A stretch of DNA of 64,000 nt. Source: Strigamia acuminata (taxonomy: Eukaryota > Arthropoda > Chilopoda > Geophilomorpha > Linotaeniidae). Below the pieces are notes generated by a model. It had not been told where the DNA came from. It ran no database searches and saw only the letters and a list, made by a program, of their open reading frames with translations. Position numbers and translations under genes: made by a program. This document shows positions 53,601 through 64,000 of this stretch, in pieces. Each line of letters starts with the position of its first letter. Positions within the stretch are counted from its first letter, which is position 1. The stretch spans positions 27,637,118-27,701,117 of the forward strand of contig OX442314.1 of NCBI GenBank assembly GCA_949358305.1. Direction: 5' to 3'.

Positions 53601-54622
53601 ATCACAGACATCTAATATTCAATTATTTAAAAAAAAAAGTCGAAGTTACAAATTGTAATAAAATAGTAAAAGTTGAGATTTTTACCAAAATTTGTGGATT
53701 TTCACAGTTTCCATTCCTTTTAAAGAGCATATGTAGTTTCATACATTGTGCTAATTTTCGATCTAAAATTGCCAAAAATATTAGACCTTAAAAATTATTT
53801 TTTGTTTTTGTTTTTATTTCTAACCAGAATTAAGAACCAATGATCTTCCAGTTATGTGGTTCCTATAGCTTACTGAAATTTCCGTGCTATCTTTTTTAGA
53901 AATTCCTTCTTTAAATGTCGTTTCGTGCAATACAATTTTGTCCTAAAAATATTATATTTATTTGTTCATGAATATTTTTTTTTTATTAAATTTTAATTTT
54001 TTTAAAATTCATATTTTAACCCATAATACTGTTATGATGCTGGTCTCGGGCATCACAACATGACATGATCCCCTGGTGAACATACGATGTCCCTTCCAAC
54101 ATTAAGAAACTAATAGGAATTAAATACCTGTCTTATCTTTATGTGCTGTAAATTGCTTGAAATGTTGGTATTGAGCCATAACTCCGTATAATTTTCAACT
54201 TTGACTTTTTCCAGAATGATTTCTTTCAGTGGGAAATAACAAGCAATTAATTTTTTCCTGTTGTCCTGCATTGAAGAACCTTTTCCCATTTCATTCCAGT
54301 ACTTGGACAAAGATCTGGTATCAAGACCGAAATACATCACTTCTGGGAACGTCATTTCACCTATTGGAACAAATTCGATTTCAACTTTGAAATCTGCTTT
54401 AAAGTAGTATTGTATTCTTTCCATTGTTTGGTAACAGCAAATGGTGCCACAAACGATCAAACCTACTAACCAAACCGCACGGACTAAACCACTCTTTTTT
54501 TTGTTGAAAACATTGTCAATAAATTTCAAACTATCACAGCCTGACACTGAAGGTTGAATTTCTTGCTGCACGAAACGACGAATAAGACTACGACGAAAAC
54601 GCAAACCTTCTAATTCTTTCAT
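47639..54622 (-). CDS. double-subunit DEG/ENaC cation channel, copy 2 (complete, 12 exons)
   Basis: Exons: 54622-54128, 53942-53825, 53762-53686, 53611-53522, 52767-52664, 52602-52421, 52357-51669, 49315-49234, 49164-49076, 48466-48365, 48311-48205, 48023-47639. All use GT-AG sites, and the sum is 2520 nt (840 codons with stop). Unit 1: TM1 about 47-65, ectodomain with CYQDC and ECGCLIPC, pore helix 396-421 with Gly-Leu-Ser at 405-407. A Lys-rich linker (about 424-468) follows. Unit 2: TM1 about 470-490, ectodomain with TGTCFQF, CQDYC and CGCHPPC, and a terminal pore helix with Gly-Leu-Ser at 813-815. Linker and both flanking helices lie in one 689-nt exon. Known DEG/ENaC proteins are single subunits forming trimers. 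The usual His-Gly before TM1 is Ser-Gly here. Likely a plasma-membrane Na+ channel; its stimulus cannot be inferred. Confidence 0.9.
49696..50742 (-). mobile_element. gypsy solo LTR with 4-bp target duplication
   Basis: The 1047-bp LTR is of the same family as 7684-8761, TG...CA, flanked by GTAC (49692-49695 and 50743-50746). No internal sequence remains, so it arose by LTR-LTR recombination. It lies inside the foldback element, so it is younger than that insertion. Confidence 0.95.
49954..50204. repeat. hairpin array in the solo LTR (second copy)
   Basis: The same five core hairpins and the sixth palindrome as in 7969-8223. The fourth stem is longer here (GCTTTGTG/CACAAAGC), and the third gains an outer C-G pair. 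One core differs (CTCAACG for CTCGACG), outside the stem. Confidence 0.85.
52768..53521. other. intron 4 of DEG/ENaC copy 2, enlarged
   Basis: The intron is 754 bp against 85 bp in copy 1, so about 670 bp (roughly 52820-53480) was inserted. Short inverted blocks are present, for example TGGTTTGGC/GCCAAACCA near 53362-53383. No coding sequence recognised. Confidence 0.55.
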
Positions 54623-55130
54623 TTTGTTGTGACTATTAACTAAACGTGTGCTCTTGTTCAGTAGTTTTCTGACTAAAAGTGTAAAGAGTAGCAAGAGAGG
54701 AAAAAAAACTTCAAAATGGAAAATGTAAACAAAAATGTCAGTTTGCTTTTAAAAAAAACTGCTAAATTGTTTGAGAAAACGTCAAAGCTTGTTTCAAAAT
54801 TGAAAATATAGGAAGAACTGGTAAAACTAAAAAAATATTGTATTTACCGTTTTCAGTGTTTGACAATAGTTTGACGCGAGAAGTCTAATCGTACAGACAG
54901 CTGCTGACAAAACTTTAGCTGCAAAGTATGGATTAACTGTCTGTAATTTTCTTGTCAACATAAACACAGATATAGATTATTTACACTGCATGTATGAAGT
55001 GACCCGGTTTGTCAACCATGAAGGAACTATAACATAAATTAAATTACTACTAGGTAGAATTCATCATACACAATCATAAACCTTTTTACAATAACAAACT
55101 CCTTGGTGGATACATTATCTCAATGTAAAA
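54623..55130 (-). promoter_or_regulatory. upstream region of DEG/ENaC copy 2
   Basis: Close match to 19855-20345. It is followed by the single-copy-like version of unit A's beginning (55110-55690), suggesting this locus is nearer the ancestral arrangement. Confidence 0.5.
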
Positions 55131-55690
55131 TGATAAGCAGTCATAGAACAGGAGCATAGAACAGGCTGTCCGGATGGGATAGGGAATTTAACATTGCTGG
55201 ATATAGGTTGGGTCGAGCAAACTTGTCCAGACCACACTGCTGTACAAAGGAGCACCAGGGCTGTCTTAACACTTTTCAGCGCCCCGGGCTGAAAAAAAAA
55301 TCAGGCGCCCCTTGCCCCTTGTCATAATTAAAAAAAAATTTACATTTACAATTTCACAGGCCCGTTCCTAGGGTACAATTGTAGTGCACTCGTGTTTTTT
55401 GGGCATGCTGGCGCCCCACTCCAACCCCCCTTCAAAAGATGCACCAGTAAGCATTTTTGTGAAAAATAAATTCGAACCAAAAAATGCATTTTCGGACCTA
55501 AAAATGTATTTTCAGACCTAAAAATGCGTCTTTAGAGAAAAAATGCCACCCGGGGCGGCGACCACTGACCTGTGGCGTGGCGTCCACGTGTTTTACACAA
55601 TATCAACAATGTGAAGGAACTGGTCTAGAAGTTCAGCTTTTATTTGAACACTCACGAAGACTTTGTAGGAGGCACCTGGCGTTCCTCTCA
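55110..55690. repeat. diverged relative of the unit A/B/C start
   Basis: It matches 20740-21471 with many differences, and a shorter 20-bp satellite (55478-55535). In A-C the match jumps from the GTTCCTC at about 55690 straight to PEX2 sequence at about 57416, so A-C carry a 1.7-kb internal deletion relative to this locus. Confidence 0.8.
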
Positions 55691-55835
55691 CCTGACGTTC
55701 CTCTGCCCATAACCCCTCTCTGCACCCCTGAGCTGCAGCCCAGTTAGCCGAATAGTAAAGGTGGGCCTGACTCTCCAGTCCAGTCTGTAATACAGAGTAA
55801 ACTGCATTTGCTTGTCTGGTGATTTAAATATATTA

Positions 55836-55989
55836 CAGTGTACTCTGTGTAGCCCGGACATAACGCCATACAGACAGCTGTGAGGTCCAGACAGATTTAA
55901 AAGTCTCGACTTATATGAATCCGGACAGCTTGTTAATCCAGTCAACTTTCTAGTACCGGTCCTATGTCCGGGCTACACAAAGTACACTG
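55836..55989. mobile_element. 154-bp MITE with CAGTG...CACTG ends and TA target duplication
   Basis: The inverted termini CAGTGTACTCTGTGTAGCCC and AGCCCGGACATA-type arms are flanked by TA (55834-55835, 55990-55991). Pogo/Tigger-like ends; non-autonomous. Confidence 0.85.
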
Positions 55990-56112
55990 TATGTAAATTT
56001 AAATATATAAATATAATTTTAGTTTTTGGGTGTTGTAAAGGAAGGCTCAAGTAACTTCTATTTCTGTTTTCAAATCCAATCTGTTGCATAGTTGTAGATT
56101 TATAGATTTATA

Positions 56113-56502
56113 CAGAGTGGGCCAAAAGTCACAAACTGATCTTAAGTCTTACTAACTTTTTTTTAAAATAGTTTTTTTTTAATTTTTCTTTACCTTTTTT
56201 CTAAGCAGACGAAGGAGATTAATCATAGTAAAATTCACGACCAAACAGCGCGCACAAATTGGACATTTTACTATCAAAAGCGAGTGTCAATTCTGACCCA
56301 ACGAGCACATCAATGATTAGATGTTTGTTTGTTGAGTGTTGGGTCAAAATTGGGTCAAAATTATTGATCCTCGGGTTTGTTAGAAAATTTAACAATTTGT
56401 GTTCTCTGTTCTTTATAAAATAAATTTTAAAAAAAATTTAAATAAATTAATTAAAAGAAAGTTATTAAGACTTCAAACCAGTTCGTGACTTTTGGCCCAC
56501 CA
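56113..56502. mobile_element. 390-bp MITE with mariner-like ends
   Basis: The ends CAGAGTGGGCCAAAAGTCAC and their near complement are flanked by TA. It is the same family as the fragment at 8762-9034. The internal part holds GGGTCAAAATTGGGTCAAAATT repeats. Confidence 0.85.
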
Positions 56503-57293
56503 TATGATAGGAGCTGGAAAAAAATATTAAATCATTAAATTATCACAGATAACCACGATTGACCCTTTCCACACAAACAATCAAACCAAACATCCAACAG
56601 TCCACCACCATCACCGGCCAAAACACAGTCTATACAACTCCTACACATCCACAACAACAAACAAACTGGACCACAACTACCCATGGAAAGAAAGGTCCAA
56701 AAATGTGTCTGTTTGCTGATCCCCTGGTTTGATTTGTAATCTTTTCTGAGCACGTCTTACTCCACGTGTGTTGACAGCTGTGCCGTTTCTGGCATAATAC
56801 AAATTACAGTAAGTGCCCAATTACATTTTTAACACCAATTAATACCAAAAGATATGCATTTAAACGTGTGGTGGCTGGTGGAAGTAGCTATTAAATAAAA
56901 TTGCTATCTGAAAACGATTAGAAACATAAAATATTTTATCTTCGTGTTACATCGTCCGTTGCTTTGTGCACAATCAATTCTAGGCCCTTTCGATAAAGGC
57001 ACTCACCACTGTGAAGCGTCTCTCCGAGAGACCGAGCGTGACACCCAATTTAGATTTTGGTTTTAACAATTTGAATGAAAGGAATTACAATCACTGAGCA
57101 CAACAAATAATCTTCATTAATAACTTGATGGTTAAATCAAACCGAAAAATCCCTATCGCACCCACACAAACACAACAAATACATGATTTATAGAATATAA
57201 TAACAGGTTAGTGGCACTGCTCGTCTTTTCGTGCACAAAAATAAAATTTAGTGTTTGAATTTGGCAATAAACCGTAAGAATGAAATAATATCT
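56503..57293. other. intergenic, between a MITE and PEX2
   Basis: No gene seen. The PEX2 3' untranslated region and its polyadenylation signal should lie in 57200-57293 on the minus strand; no unambiguous signal was picked out. Confidence 0.5.
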
Positions 57294-58561
57294 TCATGTG
57301 TACAGCAAAGGCACAACGTTTTCGTACTCCAAACTGTAATTGCAAACTGGACAAACACTTTTCAAGTCATCAGCAACAGAGGTCTGAAAAAGTACAAATT
57401 AAAGATTAATATTTCTTGCGCTTTAGTTGTGATTTATCTGCATACTTTTATACAGAAATAACAAAATACATGTTTACATCCAACCACATGAGGCAAACAC
57501 GGGGTGTCGCCACAAATACCACAAGTTTGTGCGTCGATTGAAATAGAACTTTTTGACTTTGGTATAAATTTGTTTATGTACATTTGAATTCTCCTCGTGT
57601 TCAACAGTGGGATGATAACGGTTAAAAACTCAGCGAATCCATGCCACAGAATTTCTCTCATCATGTACTGATACGTCAACTGAAATGACACAAATTAATT
57701 ATCAATAATTAATCGTAAAATAGATCGTCATTGCGTATTAACTTGTCTCAAGTTATGCGGAGCTGCGGGCACACTGCGAATGCATAGAAATCTTTCCAAA
57801 ATCGATAAATATCTTCCATTTTGAAGAAATATTAGAAAATTTACAATCGACGATGTTTTTATGAAGATCTCGCTCCAATCTAACACCTACGAAGAAAATA
57901 AGAACATTAATATTCATCGAAAACCAAATTACGTATTGTTTACTTTATGCAGCCATGATAAACGAGGTCGTCTGCTAATGTGTAGACCTAAATATGGCCG
58001 CCTCTCTTTCAACCAATGAGATGCCACGACACAAAATGTGTAGGCAGTCATTTGAAAAGAAGACGGGTTGTGATTGGTCCATGCGTCGACATATTTAATC
58101 AGCAACAGCTGTTGACCTTTTGAAGAAAAAATTGTTGTTATGACGTATGAAAATGTCTGATAAACTGTTACGAACCTACAGATGCGTGAACGGCTTGAAG
58201 ACTGAACTGGAATTACAAGATTTCAATAGCTTTGTTTAAATAAAATGTAATTGTTATCTTACTTTGCAAATTACAAACCGGAGAATGGCATTTAATTCCG
58301 GTTCCAAGATAGTAATTATTTCTGGCTGAAAATAAAATATATTTTTCAAATTTAATTCGACAAAATGATAATTTCCGCTTTACTTTTAGATATTTAAAGA
58401 TCAATAAAATTTGTGATTTGTAAATGGAGTATAGTTCTGTGTTGAGCTCATTCGCGTCAACCTGAAAACCGTAAAAATAAAATTAATACACGTTCGTATA
58501 TACATTTTCTAAATAGATTTGCCTGGTCAACTCGGGAAACAAAATCACCGTCTTCCGCCAT
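57294..58561 (-). CDS. PEX2: peroxisome biogenesis factor 2 (peroxin-2, RING ubiquitin ligase)
   Basis: Eight exons: 58561-58523, 58461-58384, 58325-58263, 58206-58176, 58116-57944, 57886-57743, 57679-57446, 57383-57294. They total 852 nt, a 283-residue protein (human PEX2 about 305). Recognisable blocks are SIVNFLIFLQNGRYLSILER, YMMREILWHGFAEFL and the C-terminal RING CGICGDTPCLPHVVGCKHVF...CYFCIK...CPVC. PEX2 is a peroxisomal membrane protein that, with PEX10 and PEX12, ubiquitinates the import receptor PEX5 for recycling. Intron 1 appears to be GC-AG (CAG|GCAAAT); exon 4 is a 31-nt microexon. Three partial copies of exon 7 occur in units A-C. Confidence 0.9.
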
Positions 58562-58588
58562 GTTGTTATTAAATCCCAGAACTAGCTC

Positions 58589-58816
58589 TCACACTGCGAC
58601 GTCATTTTTTCTCAAAACCGCCACCGCTCTGGCATAAAAGTCCGGAGAAACAGAAATTCGATAACACAAATAAAGATTTCCAGAATCCCAATCATGTGAA
58701 AAAATCAATTGTGGTACTTCCCCCTTAAAAACCGCGATGTAAATATATTTATCAATTAATGCATTTACTTTTCCATTAAATTTTTGGCGAAAAGCAATTC
58801 CCACATTCTGTTTCAT
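58589..58816 (-). CDS. small ORF just upstream of and in frame with PEX2, unrecognised
   Basis: 75 codons with an ATG start (58816) and a TGA stop 27 bases before the PEX2 start codon, in the same frame. Content is protein-like (KYIYIAVFKGEVPQLIFSHD, then YARAVAVLRKNDVAV), suggesting a small beta-rich domain, faintly like an Sm fold. It might be a separate small gene, the last exon of an upstream gene, or chance. No similarity could be confirmed. Confidence 0.35.
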   Translation of the reverse strand: MKQNVGIAFRQKFNGKVNALIDKYIYIAVFKGEVPQLIFSHDWDSGNLYLCYRISVSPDFYARAVAVLRKNDVAV

Positions 58817-59068
58817 TTTTAATGATGTTTTTCTAACTTATCAATGTAAAACTTTATGGTTTTACATAACCAACCAGGGATTTTAACCCAAAATTTAAAA
58901 TAAATTATGCGTACACTTAAAATTTGTTTTCGAAATTTATTTCCTAAAATAAAATAATTCAGGAAAAAAAAAAATTTTAAACTTTAACAGTCAGTTGACT
59001 ATGATGTGATCAAGTCTACTTTGATAGAAATTTTTTCCTTCCTATTTTCAACAGAATAAAAAACATTT

Positions 59069-59302
59069 TTAAAACTGGTTGCAGCTTGAAAGTGTAAAAA
59101 TGACTATACAGAACCCTTTTTCATAGAAGTAGGACAGCGCAGCCGCCCCACCAAAATGGGGGTTGCCAAAACGAGTGTTTGCAGACGTCAATCCGCTGTC
59201 GAGCCAAACTAAAACTAAACACTCGACATGACTGGCAATTGCTTTAAATAGTACTTTATTTTCAAATCCATTTTCCAATACTTTTACCCCTAAATCCGCC
59301 AA
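59069..59302 (-). CDS. small ORF, unrecognised
   Basis: 77 codons from ATG, beginning MADLGVKVLENGFENKVLFK followed by a hydrophobic strand (HVECLVLVWLDSG). The first half looks protein-like; a GT-containing site could end an exon there. It may be the first exon of a small gene continuing to 58589-58816, but no good acceptor/donor pair was established. Confidence 0.3.
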   Translation of the reverse strand: MADLGVKVLENGFENKVLFKAIASHVECLVLVWLDSGLTSANTRFGNPHFGGAAALSYFYEKGFCIVIFTLSSCNQF

Positions 59303-59655
59303 ACAACATATATAAATGTAGAAAGATTTCAGTAGAATTTCAAAAAATCAAAAAAATCAAAAATTCGAGTAATTTATTATAACTACAGAGCGCGCTTTGC
59401 ATGCAAACTTACTTTATTGACATAGTTTAAGCCTATTTGTCAAACTCAAACCTAAATAGAGATGCGCGGAGGAGTTTCGGCTTTAAAATTGCTCGTATAT
59501 TCAGATGGACGCTGCGGTAATATTATAATTGTGGTTAAAAGAATTAATGCAGCTAAATGTGTGTACACAATTAATGTGATACTGCATAAATCGTGCACGT
59601 AGATTTGATTTGTATTAATTTTATTTAATTTTACGATTTTATAATTGCTGGGCAT

Positions 59656-60526
59656 TTAAATTTTGAACGTGGAAACTTTATGATACGCACTACTATTATA
59701 AACATTTTAAATAAAATTTAGATATTTTTCTAGAGATTCTTTTTCCTCCTGAATATTTGCGTTTGTATTTTTTCCCTTAAATCCATAAAAAACAATGAAA
59801 TAAATATAAATATTGAAAATTTTTATTTGAATTATACTAATATTTACCCTTGATTTTCAAATTCAACGCTAGAAATGACAAATTGCAATAAATAACCAAA
59901 TTCGTACTATTAAATGGAAGAAACCAAAACAAAACAAAAATCATTTCCCTATAGAATCTGCAGTGATGGAGCCCATTCAAAAGGGTCAAAAGACTCAAAA
60001 CCGGCCCCAACCGGGCACTGGAAGTCAATACTTTGTGTTGTCAATGGCAAAAACAACAACAACAACAATAGCAAACAAATGTTTTCAAAACTACACATCT
60101 AGCAGGCCCAAAAAAAAACGCCAGAGAATCCAACCTAACCCATTGACAAAAATCGCCACCCACACAGCACTACAAAACATTCAATCCAAGCCCTAAATAC
60201 CAAATAAAATACTGCGTCAATCCACGACATCCACTCGTAGCACCTTTCACATTAATGATGAATAGTCTGCGAGCTATTGACGACATTTCTGGATCTTCCA
60301 CGAACTCAAACACGTCCACAAGGCATCCTGCTGTGTGGGCGACGTCTCTTCCCACCCCCATCTCTTAAAAAACAAAAAAAATAATAAATAAAGAGAAAGA
60401 AAAATTTACAAAATCATTCCATTGCTTATAAAATAGATATAAAAACTTTATTCAATCAAACTAAGAGCGAAATCAGCCAAGTTTAGTGACTAAAAAAATG
60501 AAATCAACCTAGGAAATGAACGTTTA
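59656..60526. other. intergenic between small ORFs and the K2P gene
   Basis: AT-rich. A 67-codon minus-strand frame just left of it (59452-59655) has one hydrophobic segment but no other support. At 60170-60361 a 63-codon minus-strand frame (MGVGRDVAHTAGCLVDVFEF) is of unknown meaning. The K2P 3' untranslated region is expected in 60400-60526. Confidence 0.4.
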
Positions 60527-61857
<1,331 letters not shown>

Positions 61858-62412
61858 TATCTTAAATTTAATTTTTCAGTCTAAAATTTAATTTTTCTGC
61901 CTAAAATTTAATTTTCCTGCCTAAAATGTAATTTTCCTGCCTAAAATTTAATTTTTCTGCCTAAAATTTAATTCTTCTGCCTAAAATTTAATTCTTCTGC
62001 CTAAAATTTAATTTTTCTGCCTAAAATTTAATTTTTCTGCCTAAAATTTAATTTTTCTGCCTAAAATGTAATTTTTTTCTGCCTAAAATGCAATTTTTCT
62101 GCTTAAAATTTAATTTTTCAGCCTAAAATTTAATTTTTCTGCCTAAAATTTAATTTTCCTGCCTAAAATGTAATTTTCCTGTCTAAAATTTAATTTTTCT
62201 GCCTAAAATTTAATTCTTCTGCCTAAAATTTAATTCTTCTGCCTAAAATTTAATTTTTCTGCCTAAAATTTAATTTTTCTGCCTAAAATTTAATTTTTCT
62301 GCCTAAAATGTAATTTTTTCTGCCTAAAATGCAATTTTTCTGCTTAAAATTTAATTTTTCAGCCTAAAATTTAATTCTTCTGCCTAAAATTTAATTTTTC
62401 TGCCTAAAATAT
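61858..62412. repeat. 20-bp tandem satellite in the K2P intron
   Basis: About 27 units of TGCCTAAAATTTAATTTTTC with higher-order pattern: a block of about 11 units recurs once (e.g. the GTAATTTTTTTCTGCC and TGCTTAAAATTTAATTTTTC variants in the same order). Period and consensus resemble the CCTAAAAATGTATTTTCGGA arrays near the DEG/ENaC genes. Confidence 0.93.
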
Positions 62413-64000
62413 AATTTCTTTAATGTCTTTTATGTCTATGTTACAATCTACCACTTTAGGGTTGCAAAGCGGCACGAAAAGACACCGGATTTAGTGCAAC
62501 CGACTACTTGAATTTCCATTTGTGAGCTAAAAATAATGAGAAACGAAACCATTTTACTCAACCGACACATGAATTGGAGTGTTTGAATTGTTGTCTATGG
62601 GTCATTGAAAGCTTCAAATTCGCATTCACACTCCATACATCAAACCCAGCAATCTAATTTGAGTACAAATTGAAAATTCCACCAACCAAATAACCCTACA
62701 AACGACACATTGCCCATCACCCTCCAACCTTTTCCATCTCACCTTCCTTTTCCAGAATGTTTACGACACTTTCAGATCACATTTAAGATTGACTCGCACT
62801 TGACAACTGCACATACCCATCCATGATCCTATAAGGAGCACCGAGAGTAATCTTATAAACCTCGAGTGTCCATCAATTTTTTCCCCCGACCCCTGAGGTT
62901 TCAAATCACTTCACAAGTCAAAACCTCAACGCTAATTCTTACCACGAATTAATTAAAACCGCTTCACTGCAATTCACTGAAATAAAATACACTTTTAAAA
63001 CCAAACAAAACAAAGTCCAAACCAAACCGTATCAGCAATTTAACACCTAATATAATAACTACACATGTGCTGGCAATTAGATAACACAACATTGTCAGCT
63101 CTTAAATGCTTTCCACGCTTCAAACCAAGTTTTATTCTTTTTTAATCAGACACAATCACACAGACAACGGGTTATCGAACCAGCAGTGTCACGCGCTTGT
63201 GTGATGACTTATTTCACTATCCAATAGATGGCTGAAGATCAATAGTCGGTTCCACCTGCTCGAGATTGAGAAAAAGGCCAAGCCTTCGTGCTATATATCT
63301 ATTTATATGAGAAGCCATCAAGGGCTGAGGTTTCCAATACTTAGTGTATGACTTTTCCACTTTATTGGCGAGTTCATTTTCTTTGATTCCCACACGGCCA
63401 AGTCTCGCGCAGACATGACACTCGCGACACAAGCCTCTATCAATTCCCTTTGAGACGCAAACCGGGAACAAACCGGATTAACTAACGCTTGGGGGGCTAT
63501 TAATGTATGCTAATTTTTGTGTAAATAACTCAATAAAATCACACAGGCGCGGTCCAGGAATGTCGGTTATGTAGTTATTTATATTTGCCAGCTTGTGCTG
63601 GTGCGTTGGAAATGCACCATTCGTGTAATTATATTGGAAATTTGCATTTACAATGCGGTGAAACACTGTTTTATTTATATTTGTTGCAAATAACTCTCCG
63701 CTTTAGTGCTTGAAATTCAATTTTTTCGCGTGTGTGTGTATAAAGTGCGAAGCGGCTCTTTAAAGTGCACATTTGCATGTAAACAGTGCAGTTGCACCTA
63801 TCCAGTGGCCCCTTGCCCTTAAAAATTGTTTGGAATTTCAATTCTTCCTTAATTTATTGCATCCAACATAAAAGTGTGCAGAATATTACATTGCAGAATT
63901 TTTATCCGCTAATTTCAGATAAAAGCACTTTCCATTTGTTACTCTGCGTCCAGGTGAAAACTATGTCCACAAATTAGCTTTAATTGATGAACGACGCAAT
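62413..64000. other. K2P intron or upstream sequence, no gene supported
   Basis: No recognised exon. A minus-strand frame at 63217-63471 has several Cys (GLCRECHVCARLG) but no family match and no clear splice sites. CA-rich sequence is present at 62590-62800. Confidence 0.45.

Noticed and set aside
63217-63471. Cys-containing 84-codon ORF near the right end
   Set aside because: No recognised domain or splice sites; it lies in what is probably the K2P upstream intron.

Overview
The window is animal nuclear DNA, most likely from an arthropod and possibly a crustacean. It holds a TASK-type two-pore K+ channel whose pore region, C-terminal Cys cluster and Lys-Arg-Ala-Ser-Ile tail resemble insect Task6/7. 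It also holds DEG/ENaC (pickpocket-like) genes and a PEX2 gene with short GT-AG introns, in AT-rich host DNA. The species cannot be fixed from the sequence. Every host gene found lies on the minus strand, and well over half of the window is transposable elements nested in one another.

Layout. 1-8761: a Ty3/gypsy retrotransposon on the minus strand, complete apart from its left LTR, with a strong -1 frameshift signal between gag and pol. 9114-19854: DEG/ENaC gene copy 1 (nine exons visible), whose intron 7 holds an old copia remnant, an intact copia element and MITEs. 20671-25827: segmental duplication unit A, made of 20-bp satellite, a captured PEX2 exon, a minisatellite, a Tc1 half and the 5' end of an LTR element. 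22688-35995: a 13.3-kb LTR-type element inserted into that Tc1 copy with a CAAT target duplication. It carries protease, RT and RNase H reading frames with nearly all catalytic residues lost, a foldback insertion, and a zinc-motif/PPTY Gag-like module. 36000-38058: the other Tc1 half and further repeats. 38059-44799: near-identical copy B and partial copy C of unit A. 47639-54622: DEG/ENaC copy 2, complete in 12 exons, with a foldback element and a gypsy solo LTR in intron 7. 57294-58561: PEX2 in eight exons. 60527-61338: last coding exon of the K2P channel, with its long upstream intron reaching the window end.

The main biological observation is that both DEG/ENaC paralogues encode two complete DEG/ENaC subunits joined head to tail. 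The second membrane helix of unit 1, a basic cytosolic linker and the first helix of unit 2 lie in one uninterrupted exon. Copy 2 splices to an 840-codon frame (839 residues). The second is the 13.3-kb element: it appears recently mobile, since its terminal 246-bp repeats look identical, yet its enzymes are catalytically dead while their frames stay open. The third is a row of five hairpins in the gypsy LTR with one conserved core and five different self-complementary stems, kept in both LTR copies. Exon borders, target duplications and repeat matches were worked out by eye, with no alignment or database search.
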